A stretch of DNA of 51,727 bases from Pseudomonas folii (GTDB lineage: Bacteria; Pseudomonadota; Gammaproteobacteria; Pseudomonadales; Pseudomonadaceae), in contig NZ_JACONW010000024.1 in the NCBI RefSeq assembly GCF_014357575.1, forward strand, positions 1-51,727. Reading direction: 5' to 3'. The stretch's first letter is position 1. The number at the start of each line of letters is the position of its first letter. The notes under the pieces were generated by a model, which worked only from the letters and a program-made list of their open reading frames with translations, was not told the DNA's origin and did not search any database. Both the position numbers and the translations under genes were made by a program. This document shows positions 34,101 to 42,254 of the stretch, piece after piece.

Positions 34101-34583
34101 GCCAAGCATCGGATGGTGCGCCGGGTCGGCAAGGTATTCTACCGACCGGCGGAAGCGTACGGGGCTGAGTAATTCATCGAAAAGGTCATGGGCCCAGGCG
34201 TTCTCCACGCCAAAGCGCGCCGGGCGCTTGGTATGCAGTTTGATCAGTGTGTGGATGTTATCGGCACGTAAAAACGGCAGCACCTGCAGAAATGGCAAAA
34301 CATCCCTCCCGTGATCGGGCACCCGGTACAGCGAATAACTCAGTCCGCTGGCCGCTAGCTGGGTACGTACCGTATCGTCACGGCCGGCCACGCATGTTAT
34401 GTAGAGGTGCAGGCGCTCTTGCAGATGAATCAAACGGACCAAAATGTCTCGCAGCACATCGGGTTGACAGGCATGGATGACCACGCCGACTGGCGGCTCG
34501 CCGCCTTCCAGAGAGGGATGCTCCATGACCAGCACTTCTAGCTCCTTGACCAACGGGTCATTACACCGCGTACGATCTTGCAT
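31134..34583 (-). CDS. Giant multi-domain glycosyltransferase (RgpF + GT2 + GT1/4-like)
   Basis: An 1149-residue cytosolic or membrane-associated polysaccharide enzyme. Residues 1-270 resemble RgpF (rhamnan synthesis; VGVVIHACQPDVLRDIL, LIKLHTKRP, ADFFAGSMFFVR). A degenerate GT2-like part (about 285-525) has CYSDEDSL. A full GT2 domain (about 553-800) has SIVIPTKDQLPILMRCIESL, IIVDNNS, NDTAVIDGDWL. The last 280 residues form a GT1/GT4-like part (RVGWAGGSSHGDDL, LRLLEYGACGFPVICSD). Such proteins build O-antigen or exopolysaccharide. The ATG has GAGGGAAGG upstream. It stands alone, without a surrounding O-antigen cluster, so the pathway is not defined. Confidence 0.9.
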   Translation of the reverse strand: MQDRTRCNDPLVKELEVLVMEHPSLEGGEPPVGVVIHACQPDVLRDILVRLIHLQERLHLYITCVAGRDDTVRTQLAASGLSYSLYRVPDHGRDVLPFLQVLPFLRADNIHTLIKLHTKRPARFGVENAWAHDLFDELLSPVRFRRSVEYLADPAHHPMLGTEQYRLPVTKNLDESDRRHLVTLAERAGIDPQRINDADFFAGSMFFVRTEALAPLERMHLTGKDFETERGELNGTLANAFERFFGVLADAGKQQRNINLYRRWLDTRQLAAAELEGLPARLASWPRQPDVLLVLTDTTGDIALLRSSLESIHRQLYGAAAIVVLSNAEPVGVVPTDNLVWLPLAESWPSQLNELLQEIQTDWCYLLRGGDQLAPHALLLLAEGIALNPGVSACYSDEDSLTATGCQDPVFKPDLNLDLLRSYPYVGRALAFSREAALGANGFDPAFAELAPHDLLYRLVETHGLGTIGHLAEVLVHQVINFGQWLGESQVIAHSAAVVEAHLQRLGVAHELHAGPLPMVNRVVYQHAGQPLVSIVIPTKDQLPILMRCIESLMEKTRYTNYELIIVDNNSETAEARDWLAGMERLNNAKVRILRYPHPFNYSAINNFAVSHAHGDYLVLLNNDTAVIDGDWLGAMLHHAQRPEVGIVGAKLLFLDGTIQHGGVVLGLRGVADHPFVGDPMQSNGYLHRLQVDQNYSAVTAACLMIRTELYREVGGMDEASLAVSYNDVDLCLKVGQAGQLIVWTPYAVLMHEANVSQNKVDTTKLEAKRERFKREQSVMYQRWLPQLANDPAYNRNLTLEGSGFAHESRSEGGWQPFASRPLPYALCYPGDSFGSGHYRVRQPFAALKAARLVEGTVSDWLRQPVELERLAPDTIIFQRQFTTPQLEMIQNAKTFSKAFKVYELDDYILDVPTGHGTRELLPKDIAKRLKKAVGLCDRLVVSTQPLANALKGFNADIRVVENRLPSQWWSGLTAHRQRGRKPRVGWAGGSSHGDDLQVIAEVVRELAGEVEWVFMGMCPAALRPYVHEFHRGVNIEKYPAHLAGLNLDLALAPLEDNFFNACKSNLRLLEYGACGFPVICSDILCYRGDLPVTRVRTKPKDWIAAIREHLAEPDANAGAGDALRSVVLDNWMLREEHLLSWRKAWLAD

Positions 34584-34931
34584 ACCTTCCCTCTAGCGTC
34601 TGAATTAGCCGAGTTCCAATGAAAAAGTTCTTGTTTTTTGCTGTGACATAAATAGCCGAAAAACAACGCTATAGCCTGATTGCAACCCGCTGAGTTCTTC
34701 ATGTCAATGAAGTTATCAGCCATGTCGAGATGGGCTGTCGTGATAGGGACTGATCAGAAATATATGGCGGGCGTGGTGTGTCGTGCTATTGCCAGGCAGA
34801 TATTTTGGTGCGTCCTCGGTAACGGCCGTCATGGCGTTGAACATCATCGGACAGGGGAGTGCCTGAAACCCGGAATAGTTAAGCTATCAAGTAGATTCTC
34901 GGACGGGGCGGGATTATTTAGGACAATTAAA

Positions 34932-34952
34932 AAGCCGGCTTGTGGCCGGCTT
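34932..34952 (-). terminator. Rho-independent terminator, leftward
   Basis: AAGCCGGC-TTGTG-GCCGGCTT forms an eight-base-pair hairpin. On the minus strand it is followed by TTTTT, so it stops leftward transcripts. No gene reads into it directly; the nearest is the repressor ending at 35567. The surrounding 34584-35566 region holds no convincing gene, only this hairpin and REP elements. Confidence 0.6.
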
Positions 34953-35185
34953 CTCAAGGACGAACTTGGTTTGTTTTTGGCAAACCGTGCTCGCCTTTAA
35001 CAGGTGCGCTCAGCGAGTGGCGCTAATTAGGATGGTGACGCAGGTTAGGTTTCAGCCTGGCGTAACCGTCGGCGTCGGAGCGGGGTGTGCTTCGGGCCGG
35101 GATGGCGCAGAGGATACTGATGTTCGCGGTGCTTGCCCAGTCTTGAAACACTTTGACTTTGGCATTGTGGATTTCAGGTTGACAG

Positions 35186-35232
35186 CGTCCAGCCTTGTCG
35201 TCGGAATGCCGCCCAGACCAAGCCTCGCCCAC
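35186..35232. repeat. Half REP (single arm)
   Basis: CGTCCAGCCTTGTCGTCGGA and the bases after it nearly match the right part of the REP at 46314-46417, but the left arm is missing. Confidence 0.6.
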
Positions 35233-35324
35233 AGAATCGCAATCATCCCGACAGGCATGCGAGGTAATCTCAGGAGGGTCAAGGTCCTGTGGGAGATTCT
35301 ATGTTGGCCTGCAAACACAAATCC

Positions 35325-35412
35325 GTGGGAGCGAGGCTTGCCCGCGATAGGGCCACCACGATTCAGCAGGTTCAACGCGTTATCGTTCATCGCGGGCAAG
35401 CCCGGCTCCCAC
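35325..35412. repeat. Inverted REP pair (GGAGCGAGGCTTGCCCGCGA type)
   Basis: GTGGGAGCGAGGCTTGCCCG at 35325 is mirrored by CGGGCAAGCCCGGCTCCCAC ending about 35412. Confidence 0.85.
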
Positions 35413-35430
35413 ATAAGATTGCGCTCTTCC

Positions 35431-35520
35431 GTAGGACCGGCTTCAGCCGGGAGGGCGTCGGTACATTCGCTAAATTTTCTTCGTCAGAAATACCGCTCTC
35501 CCGGCTAAAGCCGGTCCTAC
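35431..35520. repeat. Inverted REP pair (GTAGGACCGGCTT type)
   Basis: GTAGGACCGGCTTCAGCCGG at 35431 is mirrored by CCGGCTAAAGCCGGTCCTAC ending at 35520. It lies just after the repressor gene end. Confidence 0.85.
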
Positions 35521-35566
35521 GAGGTCAAGAGCTCAGGAAACAGGGGATTTGCGCCGGACCAACCCC

Positions 35567-36292
35567 TCACCGAAACGCTATCCCATGCCGCCGCGTATTC
35601 AGCGTCGACCACCAGAACACCCAGCCCAAAACACGGATGCCTTGTTGCTCGATCTGTTCTGCCGTGAACAGTTCGTCCGGGTATTCGGCGCTGTTGTGGC
35701 TGCGCAGGCGCAGGCCGTTGCCGGGGAGGCGGTAGAGGTATTTCACGCGCAGCATGCCGCCATGCTCCAGGGCGTACATTTCGCCGTCGATGATGCGGGT
35801 CAGGCCGCGGTCGATGCCGAGCACGGAGCCGTCTTGAATCTTGTCCGCCATGCTGTTGCCAACCATGGCGACGCAGATGGCGTGGTCGATGTTGATGTTC
35901 ATGCTTTGCAGCACGTGCAGCGGCAGGCGGACTTTCTTGCCGGGGGCTTCGGCGATGAGGGTGTCGCCGGTGTCCGATTCTGTTTCCTTATAGACCGGCA
36001 CTTCCACGTCGCTGCGCAGCGAGCTGCGGTTGGCGTGACGGGACGCACCACTGTCGCCGCCATTGTTTTCATTGGCCGAGTCGCACGGGTGCTTGGGGCC
36101 TTCGCCCGTGCGCAACCACCGCGCGTTGACGGTTAACAGTTCAGCCACCTCGTCCAGCCGGGCCATGGGGATGCCGCGCTTGAACCAGTTGTTCACATGC
36201 TGAGGCGTGACCTTCCGGTTGGCGGCGAAGTCCGTGGCTGAGAGATGGCACTCCCGCAGGAGGGCGCGTAGTCGATCACCTGATGTATTCAT
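35567..36292 (-). CDS. Orphan LexA/CI-like repressor (XRE + S24 peptidase)
   Basis: A 241-residue cytosolic repressor. The N-terminal XRE domain (SATDFAANRKVTPQHVNNWFKRGIP) is followed by a linker and a C-terminal S24 self-cleaving domain, with the serine in GNSMADKIQDGSVL and the lysine in LRVKYLYRLPG. It resembles phage CI and pyocin repressor PrtR. Such proteins respond to RecA after DNA damage by cleaving themselves. No phage or pyocin genes are nearby, so it is either an orphan regulator or a prophage relic. The ATG at 36292 is preceded by a palindromic operator candidate, suggesting autorepression. Confidence 0.88.
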   Translation of the reverse strand: MNTSGDRLRALLRECHLSATDFAANRKVTPQHVNNWFKRGIPMARLDEVAELLTVNARWLRTGEGPKHPCDSANENNGGDSGASRHANRSSLRSDVEVPVYKETESDTGDTLIAEAPGKKVRLPLHVLQSMNINIDHAICVAMVGNSMADKIQDGSVLGIDRGLTRIIDGEMYALEHGGMLRVKYLYRLPGNGLRLRSHNSAEYPDELFTAEQIEQQGIRVLGWVFWWSTLNTRRHGIAFR

Positions 36293-36310
36293 GACCCCGA
36301 GTTTACGGCG

Positions 36311-36337
36311 CTCGTTGACGGGTTTAAATAAACGAGG
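36311..36337. promoter_or_regulatory. Operator candidate of the S24 repressor
   Basis: CTCGTT at 36311 and AACGAG at 36331 form outer arms around GTTTA-AA-TAAAC (36322-36333). It is about 20-40 bases before the repressor ATG, a typical site for CI-like self-control. The rest of the 36293-36669 gap contains no gene. Confidence 0.45.
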
Positions 36338-36622
36338 TGTTCAAATGAGCGGTGTGTCTAATTGTCCTGCGAGCCCCGGGATTACAGGGTTTGACAGGTT
36401 TTGTAGGGCGCTTCTGTCATTAGTTGGCGGCAGGTAAACAGTGCGGATTTTGTTCGGCGCGCAATAACAGGCGTGGAGGTTTGTTTATCGGGTTTAACAA
36501 GGGGAGTTGTTTGTTTGGTACGTGTTTACTGAAAAAACCTGATTGTTTTCGCAGGAAGACTAATCGGCGTGAATGTTTGCCGGGAGCGTTTGAGCAAGCG
36601 GGAGGGTTTTGCGAGGGGTGTT

Positions 36623-36652
36623 AACGGAGCATCTGCTGGCAGACGCTCCGTT
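36623..36652. terminator. Hairpin after ppa
   Basis: AACGGAGC-A-TCTG-CTGG-CAGA-C-GCTCCGTT folds into a 12-base-pair stem with one mismatch, 18 bases after the ppa stop. The U-tract on the leftward side is poor, so termination may be weak. Confidence 0.55.
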
Positions 36653-36669
36653 GACGATGCAGCAATCGA

Positions 36670-37197
36670 TCAGCCTTTGTAGGCAGCAACCGATTTGGTG
36701 ATCTCGGCACGGGCGGCGTCTGCGTTGCCCCAACCTTCGATTTTCACCCATTTGCCTTTTTCGAGATCTTTATAGTTCTCGAAGAAGTGCTTGATCTGCT
36801 CCAGCAGCAGTGGAGGCAGGTCGGTGTATTCCTTCACGTCGACGTACAGCTGGGACAGCTTGTCGTGTGGGACTGCGATGACTTTGGCATCGCCGCCGCC
36901 GTCGTCGGTCATGTGCAGGATGCCGACTGGACGGGCGCGGATAACCGAACCTGGAGTCACCGGGTAAGGCGTCACGACCAGCACGTCGAGGGGATCACCG
37001 TCGTCAGCCAGGGTGTTCGGGATGAAACCGTAGTTGGCCGGGTAGAACATCGGCGTCGCCATGAAACGGTCAACGAACAGGCAATCGGAATCTTTGTCGA
37101 TTTCGTATTTGATCGGCGCGTGGTTGGCCGGAATTTCGATCGCGACGTAGATGTCGTTCGGCAGGTCTTTACCCGCCGGAATCTTGCTGTAGCTCAT
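36670..37197 (-). CDS. ppa: Inorganic pyrophosphatase, family I
   Basis: A 175-residue cytosolic enzyme that hydrolyses PPi to two phosphates and pulls biosynthetic reactions forward. The active-site signature [10 protein letters not shown] and the family start ([22 protein letters not shown], with EIDKDS) are intact. Length is normal for bacterial hexameric Ppa. It is a single gene, 111 bases after the mtfA-like gene. Confidence 0.97.
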   Translation of the reverse strand: MSYSKIPAGKDLPNDIYVAIEIPANHAPIKYEIDKDSDCLFVDRFMATPMFYPANYGFIPNTLADDGDPLDVLVVTPYPVTPGSVIRARPVGILHMTDDGGGDAKVIAVPHDKLSQLYVDVKEYTDLPPLLLEQIKHFFENYKDLEKGKWVKIEGWGNADAARAEITKSVAAYKG

Positions 37198-37308
37198 TGG
37201 GCATTGCCCCCCTTGATTGACCAGACGACTTTGGCTGGTTACGCCAAAAAGTGGGCCGGATTATAGGCATATTCTGTTGGTGTTGCCACGCGTGGCAGCC
37301 TGCAGGGG

Positions 37309-38121
37309 TTAGTCCTGATTCTGGTACGAAGGTTCATCACGCTGCAGGTTTTGCAGGCGGCTGAGCGGGTCCTGACGATAGAAGGCTTTGAGCTGCTGAT
37401 AGACCGCCGGGTAGGCATCAACCAATAGATCCGGCGCGCAGAAGAAGTATTCGCTGGTCACGGCGAAAAACTCGGCCGGGTCTTCGGCGGCGTAGGGGTC
37501 GATAGCGGTTTCGATGTCTGGATCTGCATCGAGCTGGCGGTTCATGTCGTCGTAAGCGTGCTGCATGATGCTGGCCCACTGGCTGACCTGCATGTCCCCG
37601 TGCAGCGGCGGCAGGCCGTTGGCGTCGCCGTTGAGCATGTCGAGTTTGTGCGCCAGTTCGTGGATCACCAGGTTGTAGGGCTCCCAGTTGCCACTGGACA
37701 GCACGCCGGGCAGGGCGAGGATCACCGGGCCTTGTTGCCAGGCTTCGCCGCTGTGCTCGCCGTCCCATTCGTGCTCGATGCCGCTGGGATCGCGATGGCG
37801 CTGCGGGCTGACGAAGTCATCGGGGTAGATCACCAGTTCGTGAAAGCCCTGATACCAGTTCAGATCGCCAAGGTTGAGCAATGGCAGTTGCGCCTGCGCG
37901 GCGAGATGCAGACGCTGTTCGTCGTTGAGCTCGACACCCGGCAAACAGGTGATGTGCTTATCCTGAAGGAACAGCACGCTGTTTTCCCGCAGCAGGGCGT
38001 CTTGCTCGGCGCTCAGGCCATCGAGGATCGGCAAGCCCCGACGCACCCGCTGCCACAGTTCGGCGGCAACGGGGCTTTTGGACAGCCTGCGTTGCCGACG
38101 CCATTGGCTGAACGACCACAT
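37309..38121 (-). CDS. mtfA: MtfA-type zinc peptidase (M90 family)
   Basis: A 270-residue cytosolic metallopeptidase with the zinc motif HELAHKLD and the downstream glutamate region EDPAEFFAVTSEYFF. In E. coli, MtfA binds the repressor Mlc and so affects glucose phosphotransferase expression; the role in Pseudomonas is not known. Family landmarks LSAEQDALLRE and GFHELVIYPDDFV are present. It begins four bases after the DedA stop and in the same direction, so the two are probably co-transcribed. Confidence 0.9.
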   Translation of the reverse strand: MWSFSQWRRQRRLSKSPVAAELWQRVRRGLPILDGLSAEQDALLRENSVLFLQDKHITCLPGVELNDEQRLHLAAQAQLPLLNLGDLNWYQGFHELVIYPDDFVSPQRHRDPSGIEHEWDGEHSGEAWQQGPVILALPGVLSSGNWEPYNLVIHELAHKLDMLNGDANGLPPLHGDMQVSQWASIMQHAYDDMNRQLDADPDIETAIDPYAAEDPAEFFAVTSEYFFCAPDLLVDAYPAVYQQLKAFYRQDPLSRLQNLQRDEPSYQNQD

Positions 38122-38124
38122 CCC

Positions 38125-38772
38125 TTAGCGGGCATCCGCCGAGCGAGTCATGCGCCCGCGCACCACGCTGATGATCATTGGCAGCAGCGAAATCAAAATG
38201 ATCGCCAGCACCAATACCGACAGATTCTTCTTGATGAACGGTACGTTGCCAAAGAAGTAGCCCAGGGTGACCAGACTGCCGACCCACAGCACCGAGCCCA
38301 GCACGCTGAAACCGAGGAAACGCGGGTAATGCATTTTGCCAACGCCCGCGACAAACGGCGCAAAGGTGCGAATGATCGGTAGAAAGCGTGCCAGTGTAAC
38401 GGTCTTGCCGCCATGGCGGTCGTAGAACTCGTGAGTGCGTGCCAGATAGTCGCGGCGGAAAATCTTCGAGTTGGGGTTCTGGAAAAGTTTTTCCCCGGCA
38501 GTGCGGCCGATGATGTAGTTGGTGCTGTCACCGATGATCGCTGCCGCCATTAGCAGGCAAGCCAGCAACACGGGATCCATAGCGCCACCGGCAGCTACGG
38601 CGCCAGCGATGAACAGCAGCGAATCACCCGGCAGGAATGGCATGACCACCAGCCCGGTTTCGCAAAAAATCACCAGAAACAGGATCGCGTAGACCCAGGT
38701 GCCGTAATTTGTCACCAATAAATCGAGGTAAACGTCCAGATGCAGAATCAGGTCGAGCGGGTTGAAATCCAT
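38125..38772 (-). CDS. DedA-family membrane protein
   Basis: A 215-residue inner-membrane protein (SNARE-associated/VTT fold) of a family that flips lipids such as undecaprenyl phosphate or phosphatidylethanolamine. The family signature is present: ETGLVVMPFLPGDSLLF, then GRTAGEKLF, RFLPIIRTFAPFVAGVG and the C-terminal helix. The ATG at 38772 gives the family start (MDFNPLDLILHLDVYLDLL). A longer frame to 38925 runs into REP-like sequence and is rejected. It precedes the mtfA gene. Confidence 0.92.
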   Translation of the reverse strand: MDFNPLDLILHLDVYLDLLVTNYGTWVYAILFLVIFCETGLVVMPFLPGDSLLFIAGAVAAGGAMDPVLLACLLMAAAIIGDSTNYIIGRTAGEKLFQNPNSKIFRRDYLARTHEFYDRHGGKTVTLARFLPIIRTFAPFVAGVGKMHYPRFLGFSVLGSVLWVGSLVTLGYFFGNVPFIKKNLSVLVLAIILISLLPMIISVVRGRMTRSADAR

Positions 38773-38891
38773 GTATGGCACCAATTGCGGAGACCCAAAC
38801 CGGGTCACGTGCGGAAGTAACTTCTGAGGGGTTGCGGCGGGATTATAGAAGCAGAATGGGTGGGGAGGGGGAAACATGGAACCTGTTTGCC

Positions 38892-38981
38892 GTAGGACCG
38901 GCTTTAGCCGGGAGAGGGCCGCCACATTCGCTGCATATCTTTCGTCAGGGACGACGCCCTCCCGGCTAAAGCCGGTCCTAC
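38892..38981. repeat. Inverted REP pair (GTAGGACCGGCTT type)
   Basis: GTAGGACCGGCTTTAGCCGG and CCGGCTAAAGCCGGTCCTAC form the two arms. It lies between the DedA gene and the GNAT gene. Confidence 0.85.
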
Positions 38982-38998
38982 GAGGTCGCGCGGTCGCT

Positions 38999-39086
38999 GT
39001 GGGAGCGAGGCTTGCCCACGATGAACGATTACGCGGTCTGTCTGACGTAACTCAGCGCCTGAATCGCGAGCAAGCTCTGCTCCCAC
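38999..39086. repeat. REP pair (GGAGCGAGGCTTGCCC type), right arm diverged
   Basis: GTGGGAGCGAGGCTTGCCCA at 38999 and GCGAGCAAGCTCTGCTCCCAC ending at 39086 are the arms. It is tandem to the previous REP. Confidence 0.75.
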
Positions 39087-39108
39087 GAGGGAGATTCCTA
39101 TAACCGTT

Positions 39109-39567
39109 TCAATCCTCACTGATCGGCAAGACATAGTTCTTGAATTGGGTGTCTTCGCGAAATCCGATGGATTCGTAGACCTTTTGCGCCACTTCGTTGT
39201 TGCTGCTGGTGGAGACGCGCATGCGGACGGCCTGGGTGTCTTTGGCCATTTTCTTTGCGGTGCGCATCAGGTGGTCGGCCACCAGTTGGCGACGGGCGTC
39301 TTCGGCGACATAGATATCGTTGAGGATCCATACACGTTTCAAAGACAGCGACGAATAGCTCGGATACAGCTGACAAAAGCCCAGCAGCTTTTTGTCATCA
39401 TCGGCAGCCAGCGCCAGGTAGATCACCGATTCATCCCGGCTCAAGCGTTTTTCGAGGAAGTCGCGGGACGAATCCGGAAACGGCAGTTCGCCATAGAACT
39501 CGCGGTATTTGACGAATAGCGGGGCTAGCAGGTCCAGGTGTTCCAGTGTGGCTTTAACGATCCGCAT
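39109..39567 (-). CDS. GNAT-family N-acetyltransferase
   Basis: A 152-residue acetyl-CoA-dependent transferase. The core fold is visible: KATLEHLDLLAPLFVKYREFY, the central strand RVWILNDIYVAEDARRQLVADHLM with a poor Q/R-x-x-G-x-A loop, then RVSTSSNNEVAQKVYESIGF. The substrate is unknown. It is a single gene, 88 bases after eutC. Confidence 0.88.
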   Translation of the reverse strand: MRIVKATLEHLDLLAPLFVKYREFYGELPFPDSSRDFLEKRLSRDESVIYLALAADDDKKLLGFCQLYPSYSSLSLKRVWILNDIYVAEDARRQLVADHLMRTAKKMAKDTQAVRMRVSTSSNNEVAQKVYESIGFREDTQFKNYVLPISED

Positions 39568-39655
39568 GGTCGGGCCTCAACTTCTCGATGACAAATGTTC
39601 CATCAGGCTTGCCGCCCGATGCTGCCGAATGAGTTTAGAAAGCGCAATCTAACGC

Positions 39656-40507
39656 TCAGTCCGATGGCCCTGCGAGTAGAAAGTTGCCCTTCGTGTTCAG
39701 TGGCTCGTCGGATTCCAGACTGTTCAATTGCGCGTCGTCCTTGAGATTGACCCCGGATAAACCCCGTGTGCAGGCCTCTCGCATCAAGTAAAGCAGACGA
39801 TGTGCGGCCATTCCGTAACTCAGCCCTTCCAGTCGTACATTCGAGATGCAGTTGCGATGCGCGTCATTGAGGCCAACCTTGGGCGCGTAGGTGAAATACA
39901 GGCCCAGACTGTCCGGCGAGCTGAGGCCGGGACGTTCGCCGATCAGAATCACCGACATTTTTGCACCGAGCAGTTCGCCGATTTCGTCAGCAATCGCGAC
40001 CCGGCCTTGTTCCACCAGTATCACCGGTGAAAGCGTCCAGCCTTCGGCGCTGGCCAATTCTTCCATGCGCGCCAGAAACGGCACGGTGTGGCGATGCACG
40101 GCCAGAGCAGACAAGCCATCGGCAACCACCACGGCCACATCAATCCCGCCGGGATGGGCGGCTGCATATTCGCGCAGGGTTTGCGCCGAGGCTTCGTCCA
40201 GGCGACGACCCTTGTCCGGGCGTTGCAGGTAGCTGTCCCGGTCGGCCGCGGCGCTGTGCAAATGCAAGGTTTCGCGGTTTTTGGCGGCAAGTTGTTCGCT
40301 CAGCGCGGCATGATCGAACGGCAAGTGCACGGCATCCCGAGCCTGCGCATGGGCAAACTGAAAATCCAGTTGTGCGCTGGTGGGCAGGCTGGTGCCGGTG
40401 CGTCCCAGGGCAATCCGCGCGGGCGTCAGGCGGCGCAGTTCGAGCCACGGGTTTGGCGTGTTGTCGGGGTTGCTTTCAGGAAGATCGTCCATCAATTCGT
40501 CACTCAT
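39656..40507 (-). CDS. eutC: Ethanolamine ammonia-lyase small subunit
   Basis: A 283-residue small subunit of the B12-dependent enzyme that turns ethanolamine into acetaldehyde and ammonia. Family motifs are intact ([57 protein letters not shown]). Its start overlaps the eutB stop by four bases (ATGA), so the subunits are translationally coupled. An in-frame ATG at 40492 is a less likely alternative. Confidence 0.95.
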   Translation of the reverse strand: MSDELMDDLPESNPDNTPNPWLELRRLTPARIALGRTGTSLPTSAQLDFQFAHAQARDAVHLPFDHAALSEQLAAKNRETLHLHSAAADRDSYLQRPDKGRRLDEASAQTLREYAAAHPGGIDVAVVVADGLSALAVHRHTVPFLARMEELASAEGWTLSPVILVEQGRVAIADEIGELLGAKMSVILIGERPGLSSPDSLGLYFTYAPKVGLNDAHRNCISNVRLEGLSYGMAAHRLLYLMREACTRGLSGVNLKDDAQLNSLESDEPLNTKGNFLLAGPSD

Positions 40508-41898
40508 GCCAGATGCGCCAATGCGTTGCGAAAGGCGGGTGGCAGGCTGTCACCGAAGCGTATCCGGCCATCGGCCTGAGTGAAGATGCCCATTTTTTCC
40601 AGCCATGCTTCGTATTCCGGCGCAGCACGCAGCCCCAGCGTCTGCCGGGCGTAGAGAGCGTCGTGGAACGAGGTGGTCTGGTAGTTGAGCATGATGTCGT
40701 CGGAGCCGGGGATGCCCATGATGAAGTTGATGCCCGCCACGCCCAGCAGCGTCAGCAGGGTGTCCATGTCGTCCTGATCGGCTTCGGCGTGGTTGGTATA
40801 GCAGATGTCACAACCCATGGGCACGCCCAGCAACTTGCCGCAGAAATGATCTTCAAGCCCGGCGCGGATGATCTGCTTGCCGTTGTACAGGTATTCCGGG
40901 CCGATGAAGCCGACTACCGTGTTGACCAGAAACGGGTTGAAGTACCTAGCCACGGCGTAGGCGCGGGTCTCGCAGGTTTGCTGATCGAGGCCGTGATGAG
41001 CGTTGGCCGACAGCGCGCTGCCTTGGCCAGTCTCGAAATACATCAGGTTCTGGCCCAGCGTGCCGCGATTGAGGCTCAAGCCTGCTTCATAACCTTCCTG
41101 CAGCACATTGAGGTTGATGCCGAAACTGGAGTTGGCCGCTTCGGTGCCGGTAATCGACTGGAAGACCAGGTCCACCGGTACGCCACGATTGATCACCTCA
41201 ATCGAGGTGGTGACGTGGGTCAGCACACACGCCTGAGTCGGGATTTCGTAGCGCTGGATGATTGCATCGAGCATTTCCAGCAGAGCGACGATGGACGAGG
41301 TGCTGTCCGTAGCCGGGTTGATGCCGATCATGGCGTCGCCGTTGCCGTACAGCAGGCCGTCAAGAATGCTCGCGGCGATACCGGAAGGCTCATCGGTAGG
41401 GTGGTTGGGTTGCAGGCGTGTCGACAAACGACCGCGCAGGCCCAGGGTGCCGCGAAACTTTGTGACCACACGAATCTTCTGCGCCACCAGCACCAGATCC
41501 TGCACACGCATGATCTTCGACACGGCGGCTGCCATTTCTGGTGTCAGGCCGGGAGCGAGGGCGCGCAGGCTGGCTTCGTCGGCCTTGTCGCTGAGCAGCC
41601 AGTCACGAAAACCGCCTACGGTCAGATGGCTGACGGGTGCGAAAGCCTGCGTGTCGTGGGTGTCGATGATCAGCCGGGTGACTTCGTCCTGCTCATATGG
41701 GATCAACGCTTCTTCGAGGAAGTGCTTGAGCGGAATGTTCGCCAGCGCCATCTGCGCAGCAACCCGCTCACCATCGTTGAGCGCTGCTACGCCCGCCAGA
41801 AAATCCCCCGACCGCGCCGGACTGGCTTTGGCCATGACGTCCTTGAGGCTATCGAAGCGATATGTCTGTGCGCCGACGGAGTGGGAAAAGCTTGCCAT
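40504..41898 (-). CDS. eutB: Ethanolamine ammonia-lyase large subunit
   Basis: A 464-residue catalytic subunit with the usual EutB landmarks: FADLLFIA-like TIM-barrel strands, [39 protein letters not shown], and [19 protein letters not shown]. It works with EutC and adenosylcobalamin. GGAG lies before the ATG. The neighbouring aldehyde dehydrogenase (42255-43775) would convert the acetaldehyde product to acetate. The ethanolamine permease and EutR regulator are not in the window. Confidence 0.96.
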   Translation of the reverse strand: MASFSHSVGAQTYRFDSLKDVMAKASPARSGDFLAGVAALNDGERVAAQMALANIPLKHFLEEALIPYEQDEVTRLIIDTHDTQAFAPVSHLTVGGFRDWLLSDKADEASLRALAPGLTPEMAAAVSKIMRVQDLVLVAQKIRVVTKFRGTLGLRGRLSTRLQPNHPTDEPSGIAASILDGLLYGNGDAMIGINPATDSTSSIVALLEMLDAIIQRYEIPTQACVLTHVTTSIEVINRGVPVDLVFQSITGTEAANSSFGINLNVLQEGYEAGLSLNRGTLGQNLMYFETGQGSALSANAHHGLDQQTCETRAYAVARYFNPFLVNTVVGFIGPEYLYNGKQIIRAGLEDHFCGKLLGVPMGCDICYTNHAEADQDDMDTLLTLLGVAGINFIMGIPGSDDIMLNYQTTSFHDALYARQTLGLRAAPEYEAWLEKMGIFTQADGRIRFGDSLPPAFRNALAHLA

Positions 41899-42079
41899 AC
41901 AAAATCTCCATGACGCCCCGGTTCAAGTGCGGAGCGAATGCAGCAAAGTAAGCAATTAATACTCCATCACGGCGCAAGGCGCCAATTGCCGGGCGCGGCG
42001 TGTCGTGAATGCAGTGGATGGCGGCGTTTTGTGAACTGTTTTGGGGCGTTAAGGGTCCTGTGATTTGAAATGCTTTCCT

Positions 42080-42165
42080 GTGGGAGCGGTGCTTGCCCGC
42101 GATGAGGGCACCGCGATCTAAAGTTAACCGTGTCCAGCTTTATCGCGGGCAAGCACCGCTCCCAC
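42080..42165. repeat. Inverted REP pair
   Basis: GTGGGAGCGGTGCTTGCCCG is mirrored by CGGGCAAGCACCGCTCCCAC. It lies between eutB and exaC in a 356-base gap that otherwise holds only the eutB promoter region and a GGCGC-AAG-GCGCC hairpin near 41970. Confidence 0.85.
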
Positions 42166-42254
42166 CAAAAGCACTCAGTTTGCAGAATATTTGTGTGTGC
42201 CTTCAAAAACACCAATGGCCTCCGAAGAGGCCATTGGCAGTCAATCAACCTGGC

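Noticed and set aside
34680..35000. Possible 106-residue gene in the 34.6-35.6 kb gap
   Set aside because: No ribosome site, no domain, and its frame runs through the leftward terminator hairpin.
35325..35520. Repeated palindromes that could suggest a CRISPR array
   Set aside because: They are paired inverted REP elements of Pseudomonas type, with no regular spacers and no cas genes in the window.
39961..41913. 650-codon open frame antisense to eutB/eutC
   Set aside because: It runs fully against two well-recognised overlapping genes, has no family match and arises from high-GC third-position bias.
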